DNA of 22,092 nt from JAWXUD01 sp044432945 (lineage in GTDB: Bacteria; Cyanobacteriota; Vampirovibrionia; Gastranaerophilales; Gastranaerophilaceae), in assembly GCA_044432945.1 (NCBI GenBank), contig JAWXUD010000027.1, forward strand, positions 1 through 22,092, read 5' to 3'. The notes beneath the pieces are model-generated. The model worked only from the letters and a program-made list of their open reading frames with translations. It made no database searches and was not told the DNA's origin. The position numbers and the translations under genes are program-made. Shown here one piece after another: positions 1-7,490 of the stretch. Within the stretch, counting starts at the first letter, position 1. The number at the start of each line of letters is the position of its first letter.

Positions 1-17
1 ATAAAATTCTCCTTTCA
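1..17 (-). promoter_or_regulatory. Shine-Dalgarno of a minus-strand gene beginning just left of the window
   Basis: Read on the minus strand this edge is GAAAGGAGAATTTTAT. The AAAGGAG core followed by an 8-nt AT spacer at the very edge looks like a strong ribosome binding site whose start codon lies at or just beyond position 1. It has the same form as the sites before the minus-strand genes at 5112 and 18489. The gene itself is not visible. Confidence 0.5.
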
Positions 18-66
18 TGAATTAATAATTTCTAGATTTAATATTTTTATGGATTACCACGCTCTA

Positions 67-178
67 AATTCCCCTCCTGTGGAGGGGTGCCTGTAAGGCG
101 GGGTGGTTACTATTTTATTTCTTTACCATCGAAACCACCCCGTCAACTTCGTTGCCACCCCTCCACGGGAGGGGAATT
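67..178. repeat. Nested palindromic intergenic element (MITE/REP-like)
   Basis: The left arm (67-108) and right arm (133-178) are inverted copies that begin and end with AATT and meet at GGTT/AACC around a 24-nt AT-rich loop. Each arm is itself a hairpin: CCCCTCC-TGT-GGAGGGG on the left and CCCCTCC-ACG-GGAGGGG on the right. The GC-rich arms stand out from the AT-rich surroundings. No open frame here has a ribosome site or recognisable product. The form is that of a non-autonomous palindromic repeat; copy number elsewhere in the genome cannot be seen from here. Confidence 0.75.
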
Positions 179-445
179 ACTCCCGCTTGAATAGACGGGT
201 TCGCTTTCTGCCTCTGCTCGCTTGCGTTCCAGCGGAGGGGAGTTACAACTCCGTGATAGCCCGTGATAACAAGGCTACCCAGTTCTTTTTGTTCAAATTC
301 GTTCCTCATGATACTTACTCCTTACTTAATTATCTCTAAATTTTAATTGTATTTATAATTTGATATACACATATTTAAAATTAACGCATGCTTAATATAT
401 ATTAAATTATAACTCAATTATGATTGTAGTCAAGGAGTATGCATT
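179..445. other. Gene-free stretch with more GC-rich repeat-like sequence, then AT-rich leader
   Basis: Positions 179-290 continue the GC-rich style of the palindromic element, with a short palindrome GGAGTTACAACTCC near 238-252. They could be further repeat material. Positions 320-445 are AT-rich and form the upstream region of the AbrB-like gene. I see no gene in 1-445. Confidence 0.5.
392..405. promoter_or_regulatory. Perfect 14-bp palindrome TTAATATATATTAA upstream of the AbrB-like gene
   Basis: The palindrome lies 41 bp before the start codon at 446. AbrB-type regulators bind AT-rich bent DNA and often control their own genes, so an operator role is possible, but an AT-rich palindrome of this length could also be chance. 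Confidence 0.3.
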
Positions 446-775
446 ATGATAAGAAATCTATACGCAATCGGTAACGGTTGGGCAGTATCAATGAGTATGA
501 GTTTGATAAAATTGTTAGGGATTGACCCTATAAACTCATATTTTATATTTCAAATAAGTAATCAACAATTAGAAATCCGTGAAATAGTTGGGGAAGAATT
601 AAGCAATTCAAAAAATAATCTAATTCGTAAGTTCACTAAAAATGGTAAAGGTTTTGCACTTTATTTGCCAAATTCTGTATTAGAGCTACTTGAAATAGAC
701 CCCGAAATAGATAAGATTAAAATCGCTGTCGAAAAAAATATTATGATTATTAAAAAACATATTATTGCTGGATAA
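446..775 (+). CDS. Tandem SpoVT/AbrB-like domain protein
   Basis: The 109-residue protein appears to be two copies of a short beta-rich SpoVT-AbrB/MazE-like unit. Repeat 1 (about residues 8-47) reads GNGWAVSMS...LLGIDP...; repeat 2 (about 64-105) reads GKGFALYLPN...LLEIDP..., each ending in a strand such as QLEIRE or IMIIKK. Such folds are DNA-binding transition-state regulators or antitoxins. They normally dimerise, and a tandem chain could act as a built-in dimer. The start has an AAGGAG site 8 nt upstream. No MazF/PemK- or PIN-type toxin is next to it; the downstream gene is dut, convergent. The family call rests on repeat pattern only, and the exact role is unknown. Confidence 0.6.
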   Translation: MIRNLYAIGNGWAVSMSMSLIKLLGIDPINSYFIFQISNQQLEIREIVGEELSNSKNNLIRKFTKNGKGFALYLPNSVLELLEIDPEIDKIKIAVEKNIMIIKKHIIAG

Positions 776-799
776 ATTTTGTTGATAAGAAATTATATT

Positions 800-1237
800 T
801 TAATTTCCAGTTGAACCAAAGCCGCCAGAGCCACGAGAAGTCGTTGTTAACTCAACGCTAACTTCAATTTTAGCTTGTTCAACTTTGGCAATAACCATTT
901 GTGCAATGCGTTCATCTGGATTGATTATGTATGTTTCGTTAGAAATATTGACCATAGGCACGCAAACCTCACCACGATAATCCTCATCAATAGTTCCAAC
1001 GCAATTAATCAAAGTCATACCGTGTTTTATAGCCATGCCAGAGCGAGGACGAACCTGAGCTTCATATCCGTGTTCTAATTCGATCTTAATCCCAGTCGGC
1101 ACTAATTTTCGCTCTAGTGGTTTAAATTCCATTGGCTCTGATATCGCAGCGTGCAAGTCCATTCCCGCTGAACCTGCCGTTTGATACTCAGGTAAAAATT
1201 TGTTATGGTCTAATTTTTCTATTTTTAATATTGTCAT
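800..1237 (-). CDS. dut: dUTP diphosphatase (dUTPase)
   Basis: Hydrolyses dUTP to dUMP and pyrophosphate, keeping uracil out of DNA and supplying dUMP for thymidylate synthesis. All five trimeric-dUTPase motifs are present and in order: AGMDLHA (24-30), PRSGMA (64-69), GTIDEDYRGE (81-90) with the catalytic Asp in IDEDY, PDERIAQM (107-114) and RGSGGFGSTG (135-144), the last being the P-loop-like C-terminal arm. At 145 aa it is the usual length. An AGGAAA site precedes the ATG. It follows alaS by 23 bp on the same strand, so the two are probably cotranscribed. It runs tail to tail with the AbrB-like gene, with no clear terminator between them. Confidence 0.97.
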   Translation of the reverse strand: MTILKIEKLDHNKFLPEYQTAGSAGMDLHAAISEPMEFKPLERKLVPTGIKIELEHGYEAQVRPRSGMAIKHGMTLINCVGTIDEDYRGEVCVPMVNISNETYIINPDERIAQMVIAKVEQAKIEVSVELTTTSRGSGGFGSTGN

Positions 1238-1260
1238 AAATTTTCCTATATTATTATATA

Positions 1261-3867
1261 TTAAGATTTAACTAATAATGATTTAATTTCATTCTCTGTT
1301 TTTTCAAGAATTTCGTTGATTTGTGATTTCTCTTTAACCCCGCCTTGTGCAAAATTAGGTCGTCCACCACCGTTTCCACCTGTTGCTTTTGCGATTTCAC
1401 CAACAATCTTACCTGCGTTATAACCAGCTTTAACAAAACTATCTGTTACATTCGCCAAAACACAATTGCCAGAAACTAATATAATAATGCTTTCACCTAA
1501 TTTTTGAACAAGTATGTCAACACCTGCTTTCAAAGCCTTTGGATCGAAATCTTCAAGGTTAGATATAAACAATCTTCCACCCTCAATCTCTTGAGCTTTT
1601 GATATAAACGATGCGAATTTTGTTTGAGCATTTGCTTCTAATGCACTAGTTAATTTTTTCTGTAAATCACGGTTTTCTTCTTGGATTTTCTCAACACGCT
1701 CAATGATTTCACTATATTGTACTTTTAAATTTGTGGATAATTTATCTATTTCTCTTACTTTATTATTCATAAAATCAAAAGCCGATTTTGCAACAACTGC
1801 CTCTATACGGCGTGTCCCTGCTGAGATTGCACCCTCTGATACAATCTTGAACAATCTTAAATCATTAGTGTTTGAAGCGTGCGTACCTGCACAAAATTCT
1901 CTAGAAATACACGGTTCGCCGATTGAAACAACCCTAACTACCTCATCGTATTTTTCGCCGAATAATGCCGTAGCACCAGTAAGCTTAGCCTCTTCGATAT
2001 CCATTTCTTTTGTATTAACTTCTAGCCCATCATTAATCCAATTATTAATAATTTCTTCAGTTTTAAAGATTTCTTGAGCGTTCATGCCACGAGAGAACGA
2101 AAAGTCAAAACGCATTCTATCCTGTTCTACCTGCGAACCCGCTTGTTTGACCTCGTCACCTAAAACTTTTACTAAAGCTGATTGTAATAAGTGAGCTGAT
2201 GAGTGATGAACACGTACTTGTGAGCGTTTCTCCGTATCAATAGAAGCCTTAACCGTTTCACCGATTGTAATTTCGCCATTAATAACGTTCGAGCGATGCA
2301 CGAATAATTTGTTAACTTTAAAAGTTGTCAAAACTTCGGCTTTAAGATTTCCGTTTTCGATATAACCACTATCACCAACTTGTCCACCGCATTCAGCGTA
2401 AAATGGTGTTTTATCTAGCACGATATCAACATAATTCTCATCTTCAATAATCGCTAAGATTTTTGCATCAACTTCAAACTCGTCATATCCAACAAATTCA
2501 GTAGAACCAACTTCATCTTCCAATTTAGCATATTTTATATCGCCAGTAACGCTAATTTTTTGTGTCGCAGCTTTCGCTCTATCTTTTTGAGCTTGCATTT
2601 CCACTTTAAACCCAGCCTCATCAATATTTAATCCGTTTTCTTCTGCGATTTCTTTTGTAAGCTCAAACGGAAACCCAAAAGTGTCGTATAATTTGAAAGC
2701 ACTTTCGCCATCAATATCTTTTTTGTTAGCAATGAATTCATCAAGCATTTTGTATCCACGATCAAGAGTTTTTGCAAAACGCTCTTCTTCTTTTTTAATC
2801 GTATCGATAATCTTAGCCTTATTTTTAGCAAGTTCAGGATAAGCCTGTCCATAATTTTCAACAACAACATCGACTAATTTATACAAGAATGGTAAATCCA
2901 TACCTAGAATTTTGCCATGTCGTAACGCACGGCGTAAAATCATTCTCAAAACATAGCTTCTGCCTTCGTTGCCTGGAATAACTCCATCTGATATTAAAAA
3001 TGAAACACAACGAGCATGGTCTGTGATAATTCTTAATGACACATCAGTTTTCTCTGATTTTTTATACTCTACTCCGCTCATTTTGCAAACTTTGTCCATA
3101 ATCGGTTTTAATAAGTCTGTTTCAAAAGTCGAATTCACGCCCTGACAAACCATCGTAATACGTTCTAATCCCATGCCTGTATCGACATTTTTGCTTTCAA
3201 GCGGTGACTGATTACCTTCTTCATCTTGGTATAATTCAGTAAATACTAAATTCCAAATCTCAACCCAACGATCACATTCACAAGTATCAATCCCACAATC
3301 ATCAGAGCATTTGAAGTTTTCGCCTAAATCATAATGTATTTCAGAACACGGACCGCAAGAGCCTGATGCACCTGGAGGTCCCCAGAAATTATCTTTTTTA
3401 CCTTTGCGTAAAATTCGCTCAGGTGTAACACCGATACTTTGCCAAATTTCATCAGCTTCATCATCAGTTTCAAATATAGTAATCCATAATTTACTTTTAT
3501 CTAGTTTTAAAACTTCTGTAATAAATTCCCATGCCCAAGTGATGATTTCTTTTTTATAATAATCGCCAAAAGAAAAATTCCCCAACATTTCAAAGAAAGT
3601 ATGATGACGAGGAGTGCGTCCAACGTTTTCGATATCAGAATCTTTTCCGCCAGCTCTAGCACATTTTTGACAAGATGCCGCACGTGCAGGTTCATAAGGC
3701 GATTTTTGAATTCCTAAAAATATAGGCAAAAACTGTAACATGCCAGCAGTGGTCAACAAAACAGTAGGATTGTCAGGGACAAGTGATGAACTCTCGACAA
3801 TTGTGTGGTTGTGTTTTGTTTTAAAATAATCTAAGTATAAACTTCTAATTTGATTTCCTGTAAGCAT
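1261..3867 (-). CDS. alaS: Alanine--tRNA ligase
   Basis: Class II synthetase charging tRNA-Ala. The 868 residues match the family length (about 875). The N-terminal catalytic core shows class II motif 2 around residues 90-103 (FFEMLGNFSFGD) and motif 3 GMGLERI near 231-237. The editing domain carries zinc-binding HHSSAHLL near 553 and CISREFCAGTH near 651-661. The C-terminal DHHA1-type domain ends with GGNGGGRPNFAQGG. An internal cysteine group (CSDDCGIDTCECDRW, about 188-202) is typical of bacterial AlaRS. The start is supported by an AAAGGAAA site 7-9 nt upstream. It heads a likely alaS-dut unit, with a consensus -10 at 3907-3912. Confidence 0.98.
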   Translation of the reverse strand: MLTGNQIRSLYLDYFKTKHNHTIVESSSLVPDNPTVLLTTAGMLQFLPIFLGIQKSPYEPARAASCQKCARAGGKDSDIENVGRTPRHHTFFEMLGNFSFGDYYKKEIITWAWEFITEVLKLDKSKLWITIFETDDEADEIWQSIGVTPERILRKGKKDNFWGPPGASGSCGPCSEIHYDLGENFKCSDDCGIDTCECDRWVEIWNLVFTELYQDEEGNQSPLESKNVDTGMGLERITMVCQGVNSTFETDLLKPIMDKVCKMSGVEYKKSEKTDVSLRIITDHARCVSFLISDGVIPGNEGRSYVLRMILRRALRHGKILGMDLPFLYKLVDVVVENYGQAYPELAKNKAKIIDTIKKEEERFAKTLDRGYKMLDEFIANKKDIDGESAFKLYDTFGFPFELTKEIAEENGLNIDEAGFKVEMQAQKDRAKAATQKISVTGDIKYAKLEDEVGSTEFVGYDEFEVDAKILAIIEDENYVDIVLDKTPFYAECGGQVGDSGYIENGNLKAEVLTTFKVNKLFVHRSNVINGEITIGETVKASIDTEKRSQVRVHHSSAHLLQSALVKVLGDEVKQAGSQVEQDRMRFDFSFSRGMNAQEIFKTEEIINNWINDGLEVNTKEMDIEEAKLTGATALFGEKYDEVVRVVSIGEPCISREFCAGTHASNTNDLRLFKIVSEGAISAGTRRIEAVVAKSAFDFMNNKVREIDKLSTNLKVQYSEIIERVEKIQEENRDLQKKLTSALEANAQTKFASFISKAQEIEGGRLFISNLEDFDPKALKAGVDILVQKLGESIIILVSGNCVLANVTDSFVKAGYNAGKIVGEIAKATGGNGGGRPNFAQGGVKEKSQINEILEKTENEIKSLLVKS

Positions 3868-3906
3868 GTTCTAATTTCCTTTAATATTTTGGCTAACTAT
3901 GTATTA

Positions 3907-3912
3907 ATTATA
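3907..3912 (-). promoter_or_regulatory. -10 element (TATAAT) of alaS
   Basis: A perfect TATAAT on the minus strand, about 40 nt upstream of the alaS start. The -35 region (TTTTAT-like) is weak. No T-box-like leader is visible in the short 5' region. Confidence 0.5.
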
Positions 3913-3934
3913 CCGCAAAAAAAGAATTTATAAA

Positions 3935-3965
3935 AAATAAAAAACCACAATATTTATTATTGTAG
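3935..3965 (-). terminator. Rho-independent terminator after the pseudopilin gene
   Basis: On the minus strand, CTACAATA (3965-3958) pairs with TATTGTGG (3952-3945) around a 5-nt loop, and a long T-rich run follows (A-rich at 3935-3944 on plus). It sits about 30 nt beyond the stop codon at 3997 and upstream of the alaS promoter. Confidence 0.75.
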
Positions 3966-3996
3966 CTTTTTATAACTTGATTAAATTTATGATTAT

Positions 3997-5112
3997 TTAT
4001 AAAGAACTTTTCATGCAACGAGCAACAGGTACTGAATATGATTTTAGGTTGTCGTCATAAACTATACTGGTAGGTGACAATACTTTGCCATCAGCATCAG
4101 TGCTTGTATCAAAGAAATATCTATTATATACTGTCACCTCACTCGAATCTTCTGAAGAGAAAAATCTATAACCATTACCAGCCATTGATAATTCAGACGC
4201 TTTTGTGTCGTTAAAAGATATGTTATATATATAAGCACCATAAATATCAGAGATAGCATCATCTTCTAAATCATATACGTATATTGCTAATGAAGCCAAC
4301 TCGTCCATAGTCGGCAATCTTTTTCCCGCATCGCTACATGCTTTCAAAGCACCCGCCCAATAATTATTTGTACAATCAAAACCAGTGTATCCTTGAGCTT
4401 CATAACTAGCTACTGCACTACTTGTATAATCACTATCCCAGCTAGAGTTTCCATCACAAGTGTTTATGGACGAAAATGGGGTGTTTGAAGTGTCCCAACA
4501 TGAGCCATCAATAGTTATTCCTAGTGATGAATTTATTGCAACGATATCACTACCAACAGTGTTTTTACCAGAGTTGCCATTAACATCAGCTACTATCGCA
4601 ATGCATTGAGTAGCTTCACTTCTGTTTAACCCGCTCTCATATGGGTCTAGCCACTCGCAATCTAGGTCATAGTTAATAATTGCTTTTGTCCCGTCAGCTA
4701 AAACTATCCCAACGTTATCACTTGTAAAATCCCTGTTTAGAACGTCTGCCGCAAAATCTTCACCCGTTTCTAAATCCTCAACATAAACTTTTTCATCACA
4801 TGAGTTTATTGCAACATCAGGGAAGCAATCTGTCATATCGGTCAAATCACAAGTTTCGTTGATTTTTAAATATTTACCTAATTCTGCGACAAAATCCTCA
4901 GCGTCAGAATATCCAGTAAGCTTTTCATGAAACCTCATCTGATTCATCGCTTCATACAATCGCTCTTGAAACAACGTCTTTTTCGTGTCCAACGCTTTAT
5001 ATTGATAGTTGCTAACTAAATTTGGTATCGTCATCGCTGAAACTACGCCGATGATACCTAAGGTTATTAAAACCTCAGCCAATGTAAAACCTTCTTTTTT
5101 AATAATTCCCAT
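3997..5112 (-). CDS. Type IV pilin-like / pseudopilin protein with lectin-like C-terminal region
   Basis: The N-terminus MGIIKKEG|FTLAE is a type III (prepilin) signal: short basic leader, cleavage after Gly8, Phe at +1 and Glu at +5, followed by a hydrophobic helix that anchors in the membrane and assembles the pilus. An in-frame ATG at 5145 exists, but the ATG at 5112 has an ideal AAAGGAGA site and the canonical leader, so I choose 5112 (371 aa). The large ectodomain is rich in Asp, Ser and paired Cys. Its last third (W..A...C...GKRLPTMDEL..., with a final VARCMKSSL) resembles the DUF1566/Lcl-type C-type-lectin-like fold. It may be a minor pilin or a surface adhesin exported by the pilus or type II machinery. 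No assembly genes are nearby. Confidence 0.85.
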   Translation of the reverse strand: MGIIKKEGFTLAEVLITLGIIGVVSAMTIPNLVSNYQYKALDTKKTLFQERLYEAMNQMRFHEKLTGYSDAEDFVAELGKYLKINETCDLTDMTDCFPDVAINSCDEKVYVEDLETGEDFAADVLNRDFTSDNVGIVLADGTKAIINYDLDCEWLDPYESGLNRSEATQCIAIVADVNGNSGKNTVGSDIVAINSSLGITIDGSCWDTSNTPFSSINTCDGNSSWDSDYTSSAVASYEAQGYTGFDCTNNYWAGALKACSDAGKRLPTMDELASLAIYVYDLEDDAISDIYGAYIYNISFNDTKASELSMAGNGYRFFSSEDSSEVTVYNRYFFDTSTDADGKVLSPTSIVYDDNLKSYSVPVARCMKSSL

Positions 5113-5160
5113 TACATCTCCTTTCAAAAACACCCTAATTGGCATGTATTATTTGGCACT

Positions 5161-5189
5161 ATCATGACACGCTATACATATTCTGTCAA
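5161..5189 (-). promoter_or_regulatory. Sigma-70 promoter of the pseudopilin gene
   Basis: On the minus strand: -35 TTGACA (5189-5184), a 17-bp spacer, and -10 CATGAT (5166-5161), about 50 nt upstream of the start at 5112. The -35 is a perfect consensus match and the spacing is optimal. Confidence 0.6.
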
Positions 5190-5237
5190 TATATCACACA
5201 ATTGTTTTAAACTTGGAAAAAAAGTTGTGGGGGATAA

Positions 5238-5486
5238 ATGATGGGTAGTAACAGACGTATCAAGGAGAGAATAAAGGCATTATTTGTACTGCGTAATGTT
5301 AGCTTTACGGGATATGCAGAGTATATGAACGAAAATTTTGGGAAAAAATATTCACAATCTGGGCTATCGCACAAGCTTTCACGAGAAACAATTTCGTTTA
5401 AAGAGGTTATAGAAATAGCTGAAAACCTAGGCTATGACGTTGCTTTTAAGCCAAAATTAGATTGGGAAGGTTTAGGCGAAAAATAA
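5238..5486 (+). CDS. Small HTH-like (XRE/DUF6471-like) protein
   Basis: This is an 82-residue basic protein. The middle segment (about 25-65: GYAEYMNENFGKKYSQSGLSHKLS...ISFKEVIEIAENLGYDV) has the rhythm of a small helix-turn-helix of the XRE type: a first helix, a short recognition-like helix with SGLSHKL, then an amphipathic helix. I cannot assign it firmly. Two adjacent ATG codons (5238 and 5241) follow a GGGGG stretch; the second has better spacing to it. It stands alone between the divergent pilin promoter and a tRNA gene. A regulatory role is inference from the fold impression only. Confidence 0.6.
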   Translation: MMGSNRRIKERIKALFVLRNVSFTGYAEYMNENFGKKYSQSGLSHKLSRETISFKEVIEIAENLGYDVAFKPKLDWEGLGEK

Positions 5487-5490
5487 TTAG

Positions 5491-5518
5491 TTGCGTTAAT
5501 TTTTTTTTGTGATAATAT
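5491..5518 (+). promoter_or_regulatory. Possible promoter of tRNA-Arg
   Basis: TTGCGT (5491-5496), a 16-nt T-rich spacer and TAATAT (5513-5518), preceded by TGA as an extended -10. It lies about 70 nt before the mature tRNA. The 55-nt leader between contains GGGTACCCC, a small palindrome. Confidence 0.4.
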
Positions 5519-5584
5519 AGTTTTGTGAGGAACTAATCGGGTACCCCAGATGACCGTAACTCGTTTAACCCCCACGAAAAATAA

Positions 5585-5658
<74 letters not shown>

Positions 5659-5668
5659 AATTTATTAA

Positions 5669-5691
5669 AGAGGGTTTCAGCCCTCTTTTTT
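5669..5691 (+). terminator. Rho-independent terminator of tRNA-Arg
   Basis: AGAGGG (5669-5674) pairs with CCCTCT (5681-5686) around a 6-nt loop and runs straight into a T tract. Adjacent A/T bases extend the stem. Confidence 0.9.
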
Positions 5692-5703
5692 GTTGCGAAA
5701 AAT

Positions 5704-6828
5704 TTATCTAAATATATTAATATATTTTTCAAACACAAAATATCGGTTTCTGTTAAATCCAGTTTTTTCTTCTAAAATCCTTAAATTTTCAAAATCCTTT
5801 AACAAATTATTTGCACTCACGATCGAAATTCCTAATTCCTGTGATACAAATTTCACATTAACTTTAGGATTTGAATACAACAATTCAAGCAATTTTTTCG
5901 CAGTTTCTATTTTTTTACCAAGCACTAAAATTTTACTTTCAAGCATCTTTTTAATTTCAATAATCTCATCAAATGTTTTGATACTACTTTTTGAAGTTTC
6001 AATCACTCCGCTTAAAAAGAATTTCAACCATTGCGTCATATCGTTTGATTTTTTAACGTAAGCAAGCGAGTCATAATACGACATTCTATTTTTTTCAAAA
6101 AAGTCAGAAATATACAAAACAGGCTTATTCAAAAGCTTTGTATCTATTAAATATAAAATAATAAGCAATCGTCCTAATCTGCCATTTCCATCTAAAAACG
6201 GGTGAATTGTTTCGAACTGGTAATGTGCAATGCCAGCCTTTATTAATTCAGGAGCTTTCAAGTTTTCATTATGTAAAAACTTTTCTAAATCTGATAATAG
6301 CTCACCTAAAGCACCTGGTTCTGGGGGGATGAAAAAAGCGTCTTTAAGTGACGAACCACCAATCCAATTTTGCGATGTTCTAACCTCGCCAGGCATCTTG
6401 TGCTTGCCACGAACTCCTTGCAACAAAGTCCTATGTGCTTGTTTTAACAACCTCAATGATATCGGTAAAACATCAAGACTTTCGATTGACGAATTAAGTG
6501 CTTTAATATAATTTTGTACCTCATGCCAGTCATCGCAAGCTTCAGGCTTTATTTGCTCAACTGGAGAAATCGCATCATCGAAAGTTGTTCGTGTGCCTTC
6601 TATATGGTTAGAATTTGTAGCCTCTTTTGTAGCGTACATTTTAATAAAAAAATCAATATCAGGAATTAAATCAGCATAAGAATTCAACTTCCCAAGCCAT
6701 AAACTAGCTTCTTGCAAAAGTTGTGACAAATCTTCCAATTTCCAGTCAATTTCTTCATTGATTAATGATGGACAAAATAGCTTATATCCTTTATAGGTAA
6801 TGTTTTTGCCAGCATTATATGGCTTCAT
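5704..6828 (-). CDS. Fic family protein (AMPylase) with N-terminal inhibitory helix
   Basis: Fic enzymes transfer AMP (or another phosphate-linked group) to Ser/Thr/Tyr hydroxyls of target proteins. The active-site loop is intact, HPFLDGNGRLGR (209-220), with catalytic His209, Asp213 and the Gly-Asn-Gly-Arg anion hole. The flap appears around 155-171 (WIGGSS...IPPEP). The N-terminal region matches the Fic_N type and carries S73-x-x-x-E77-G78, the (S/T)xxxE(G/N) inhibitory motif, making this a class II, self-inhibited Fic. The last 70 residues look like a winged helix (SQELGIS...NNLLKDF). 374 aa is normal. The start has an AAGGA site and a clear promoter. It is a single gene with no separate antitoxin; its target is unknown. 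Confidence 0.93.
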   Translation of the reverse strand: MKPYNAGKNITYKGYKLFCPSLINEEIDWKLEDLSQLLQEASLWLGKLNSYADLIPDIDFFIKMYATKEATNSNHIEGTRTTFDDAISPVEQIKPEACDDWHEVQNYIKALNSSIESLDVLPISLRLLKQAHRTLLQGVRGKHKMPGEVRTSQNWIGGSSLKDAFFIPPEPGALGELLSDLEKFLHNENLKAPELIKAGIAHYQFETIHPFLDGNGRLGRLLIILYLIDTKLLNKPVLYISDFFEKNRMSYYDSLAYVKKSNDMTQWLKFFLSGVIETSKSSIKTFDEIIEIKKMLESKILVLGKKIETAKKLLELLYSNPKVNVKFVSQELGISIVSANNLLKDFENLRILEEKTGFNRNRYFVFEKYINIFR

Positions 6829-6867
6829 TATAAAATCCTTATATTAAAGTTTAATTGATTTAACTTA

Positions 6868-6896
6868 ATTATAACATATTTGTATTAAAGTTTCAA
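6868..6896 (-). promoter_or_regulatory. Promoter of the Fic gene
   Basis: On the minus strand: TTGAAA (6896-6891), 17 bp, TATAAT (6873-6868), with TGT directly before the -10 as an extended element. It lies about 40 nt upstream of the start codon. The rest of the 280-bp gap up to 7108 is AT-rich and I see no gene in it. Confidence 0.7.
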
Positions 6897-7108
6897 GTGG
6901 TATTTGTTTTTCTTGACAATTATTGTTATTTCTATAAAGTTTAAAACAATATATTTCAATCAAAAAGATTAATATTGTATGTGTTTATAAAAAATCAGGG
7001 TAAAATATATGGGTTTTCACGATCATAGTAAAAAAAAATTAGGATTGTTGAACTATTGCAAACGTTGAAATAATGAGGCAAAATATGTACAATCTGTTTT
7101 TTTTAAAA

Positions 7109-7387
7109 TTAATCTAACATCTTATTGGTACAAGCCATAAACTCACCCAAACAACAAACTGCCAAACTATAATAAACTTTTAGTCCATCTTTTCTATCTT
7201 TTATAATGCCTGCTTCTTTTAATTTAATAAGGCTTTTAGAAATATGTGGTTGCTCATAATCAAGTTGTTCAACAATCTCACAAACACATCTTTCACCCTC
7301 AATCAAAAAATCTATAATCTCAAGCCTTACAGGGTTCGCAAGTGCTTTAAATATTTTAATTTTCTTTTCGTACAGATTTTGATTCAT
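7109..7387 (-). CDS. ArsR/SmtB family metalloregulator
   Basis: A winged-helix repressor that leaves DNA when it binds metal or metalloid. The start at 7387 is chosen because an AGAGGAAAG site precedes it; the 28 codons upstream in frame encode a spurious hydrophobic stretch and cross the promoter region. The 92-residue product has ALANPVRLEIIDFL (15-28), the HTH helix PHISKSLIKLKEAGII (47-62) and the wing DGLKVYYSL. The Cys34-Val-Cys36 pair corresponds to the CVC of the alpha-3 site in As/Sb/Cd sensors, and Cys78, Cys79 and Cys86 at the C-terminus could complete a thiol site. It is divergent from the permease at 7491, which it probably represses together with itself through the two operators between them. 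Confidence 0.92.
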   Translation of the reverse strand: MNQNLYEKKIKIFKALANPVRLEIIDFLIEGERCVCEIVEQLDYEQPHISKSLIKLKEAGIIKDRKDGLKVYYSLAVCCLGEFMACTNKMLD

Positions 7388-7395
7388 CTTTCCTC

Positions 7396-7424
7396 TTGAC
7401 AATATTCCAACTATGGAATATGTT
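7396..7424 (+). promoter_or_regulatory. Promoter of the permease gene
   Basis: TTGACA (7396-7401), 17 bp, TATGTT (7419-7424). The predicted start of transcription is near 7431, giving a leader of about 60 nt. The left operator (7402-7421) covers the entire spacer, so a bound repressor would block polymerase. Confidence 0.7.
7402..7421. promoter_or_regulatory. ArsR-type operator 1
   Basis: Perfect inverted repeat ATATTCC-N6-GGAATAT lying inside the plus-strand promoter. Its half-site and 6-bp spacer match operator 2, 33 bp away centre to centre (about three helical turns). Confidence 0.75.
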
Positions 7425-7435
7425 AATAATGTCAG

Positions 7436-7453
7436 TATGCCCATTATGGCATA
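7436..7453. promoter_or_regulatory. ArsR-type operator 2
   Basis: Perfect inverted repeat TATGCC-N6-GGCATA. It overlaps the -10 of the minus-strand regulator promoter. The shared half-site is TAT(T/G)CC. Confidence 0.75.
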
Positions 7454-7471
7454 TAATGAAATTAAAGTCAA
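7443..7471 (-). promoter_or_regulatory. Promoter of the ArsR-family gene
   Basis: On the minus strand: TTGACT (7471-7466), 17 bp, CATAAT (7448-7443). It points against the permease promoter, so the two transcripts overlap and each leader contains the other gene's operator. Confidence 0.65.
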
Positions 7472-7490
7472 TTTATAATGGAGGAGAATA

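Noticed and set aside
103..339. Overlapping open frames on both strands (103-339 and 115-309)
   Set aside because: They run through the palindromic element and GC-rich repeat, have no ribosome site and no protein-like sequence.
446..1237. Toxin-antitoxin pair formed by the AbrB-like gene and its neighbour
   Set aside because: The neighbour is an unmistakable dUTPase on the opposite strand; no toxin is present.
3868..3996. T-box or other amino-acid-responsive leader before alaS
   Set aside because: The leader from the -10 at 3907 is only about 30-35 nt and has no specifier or antiterminator structure.
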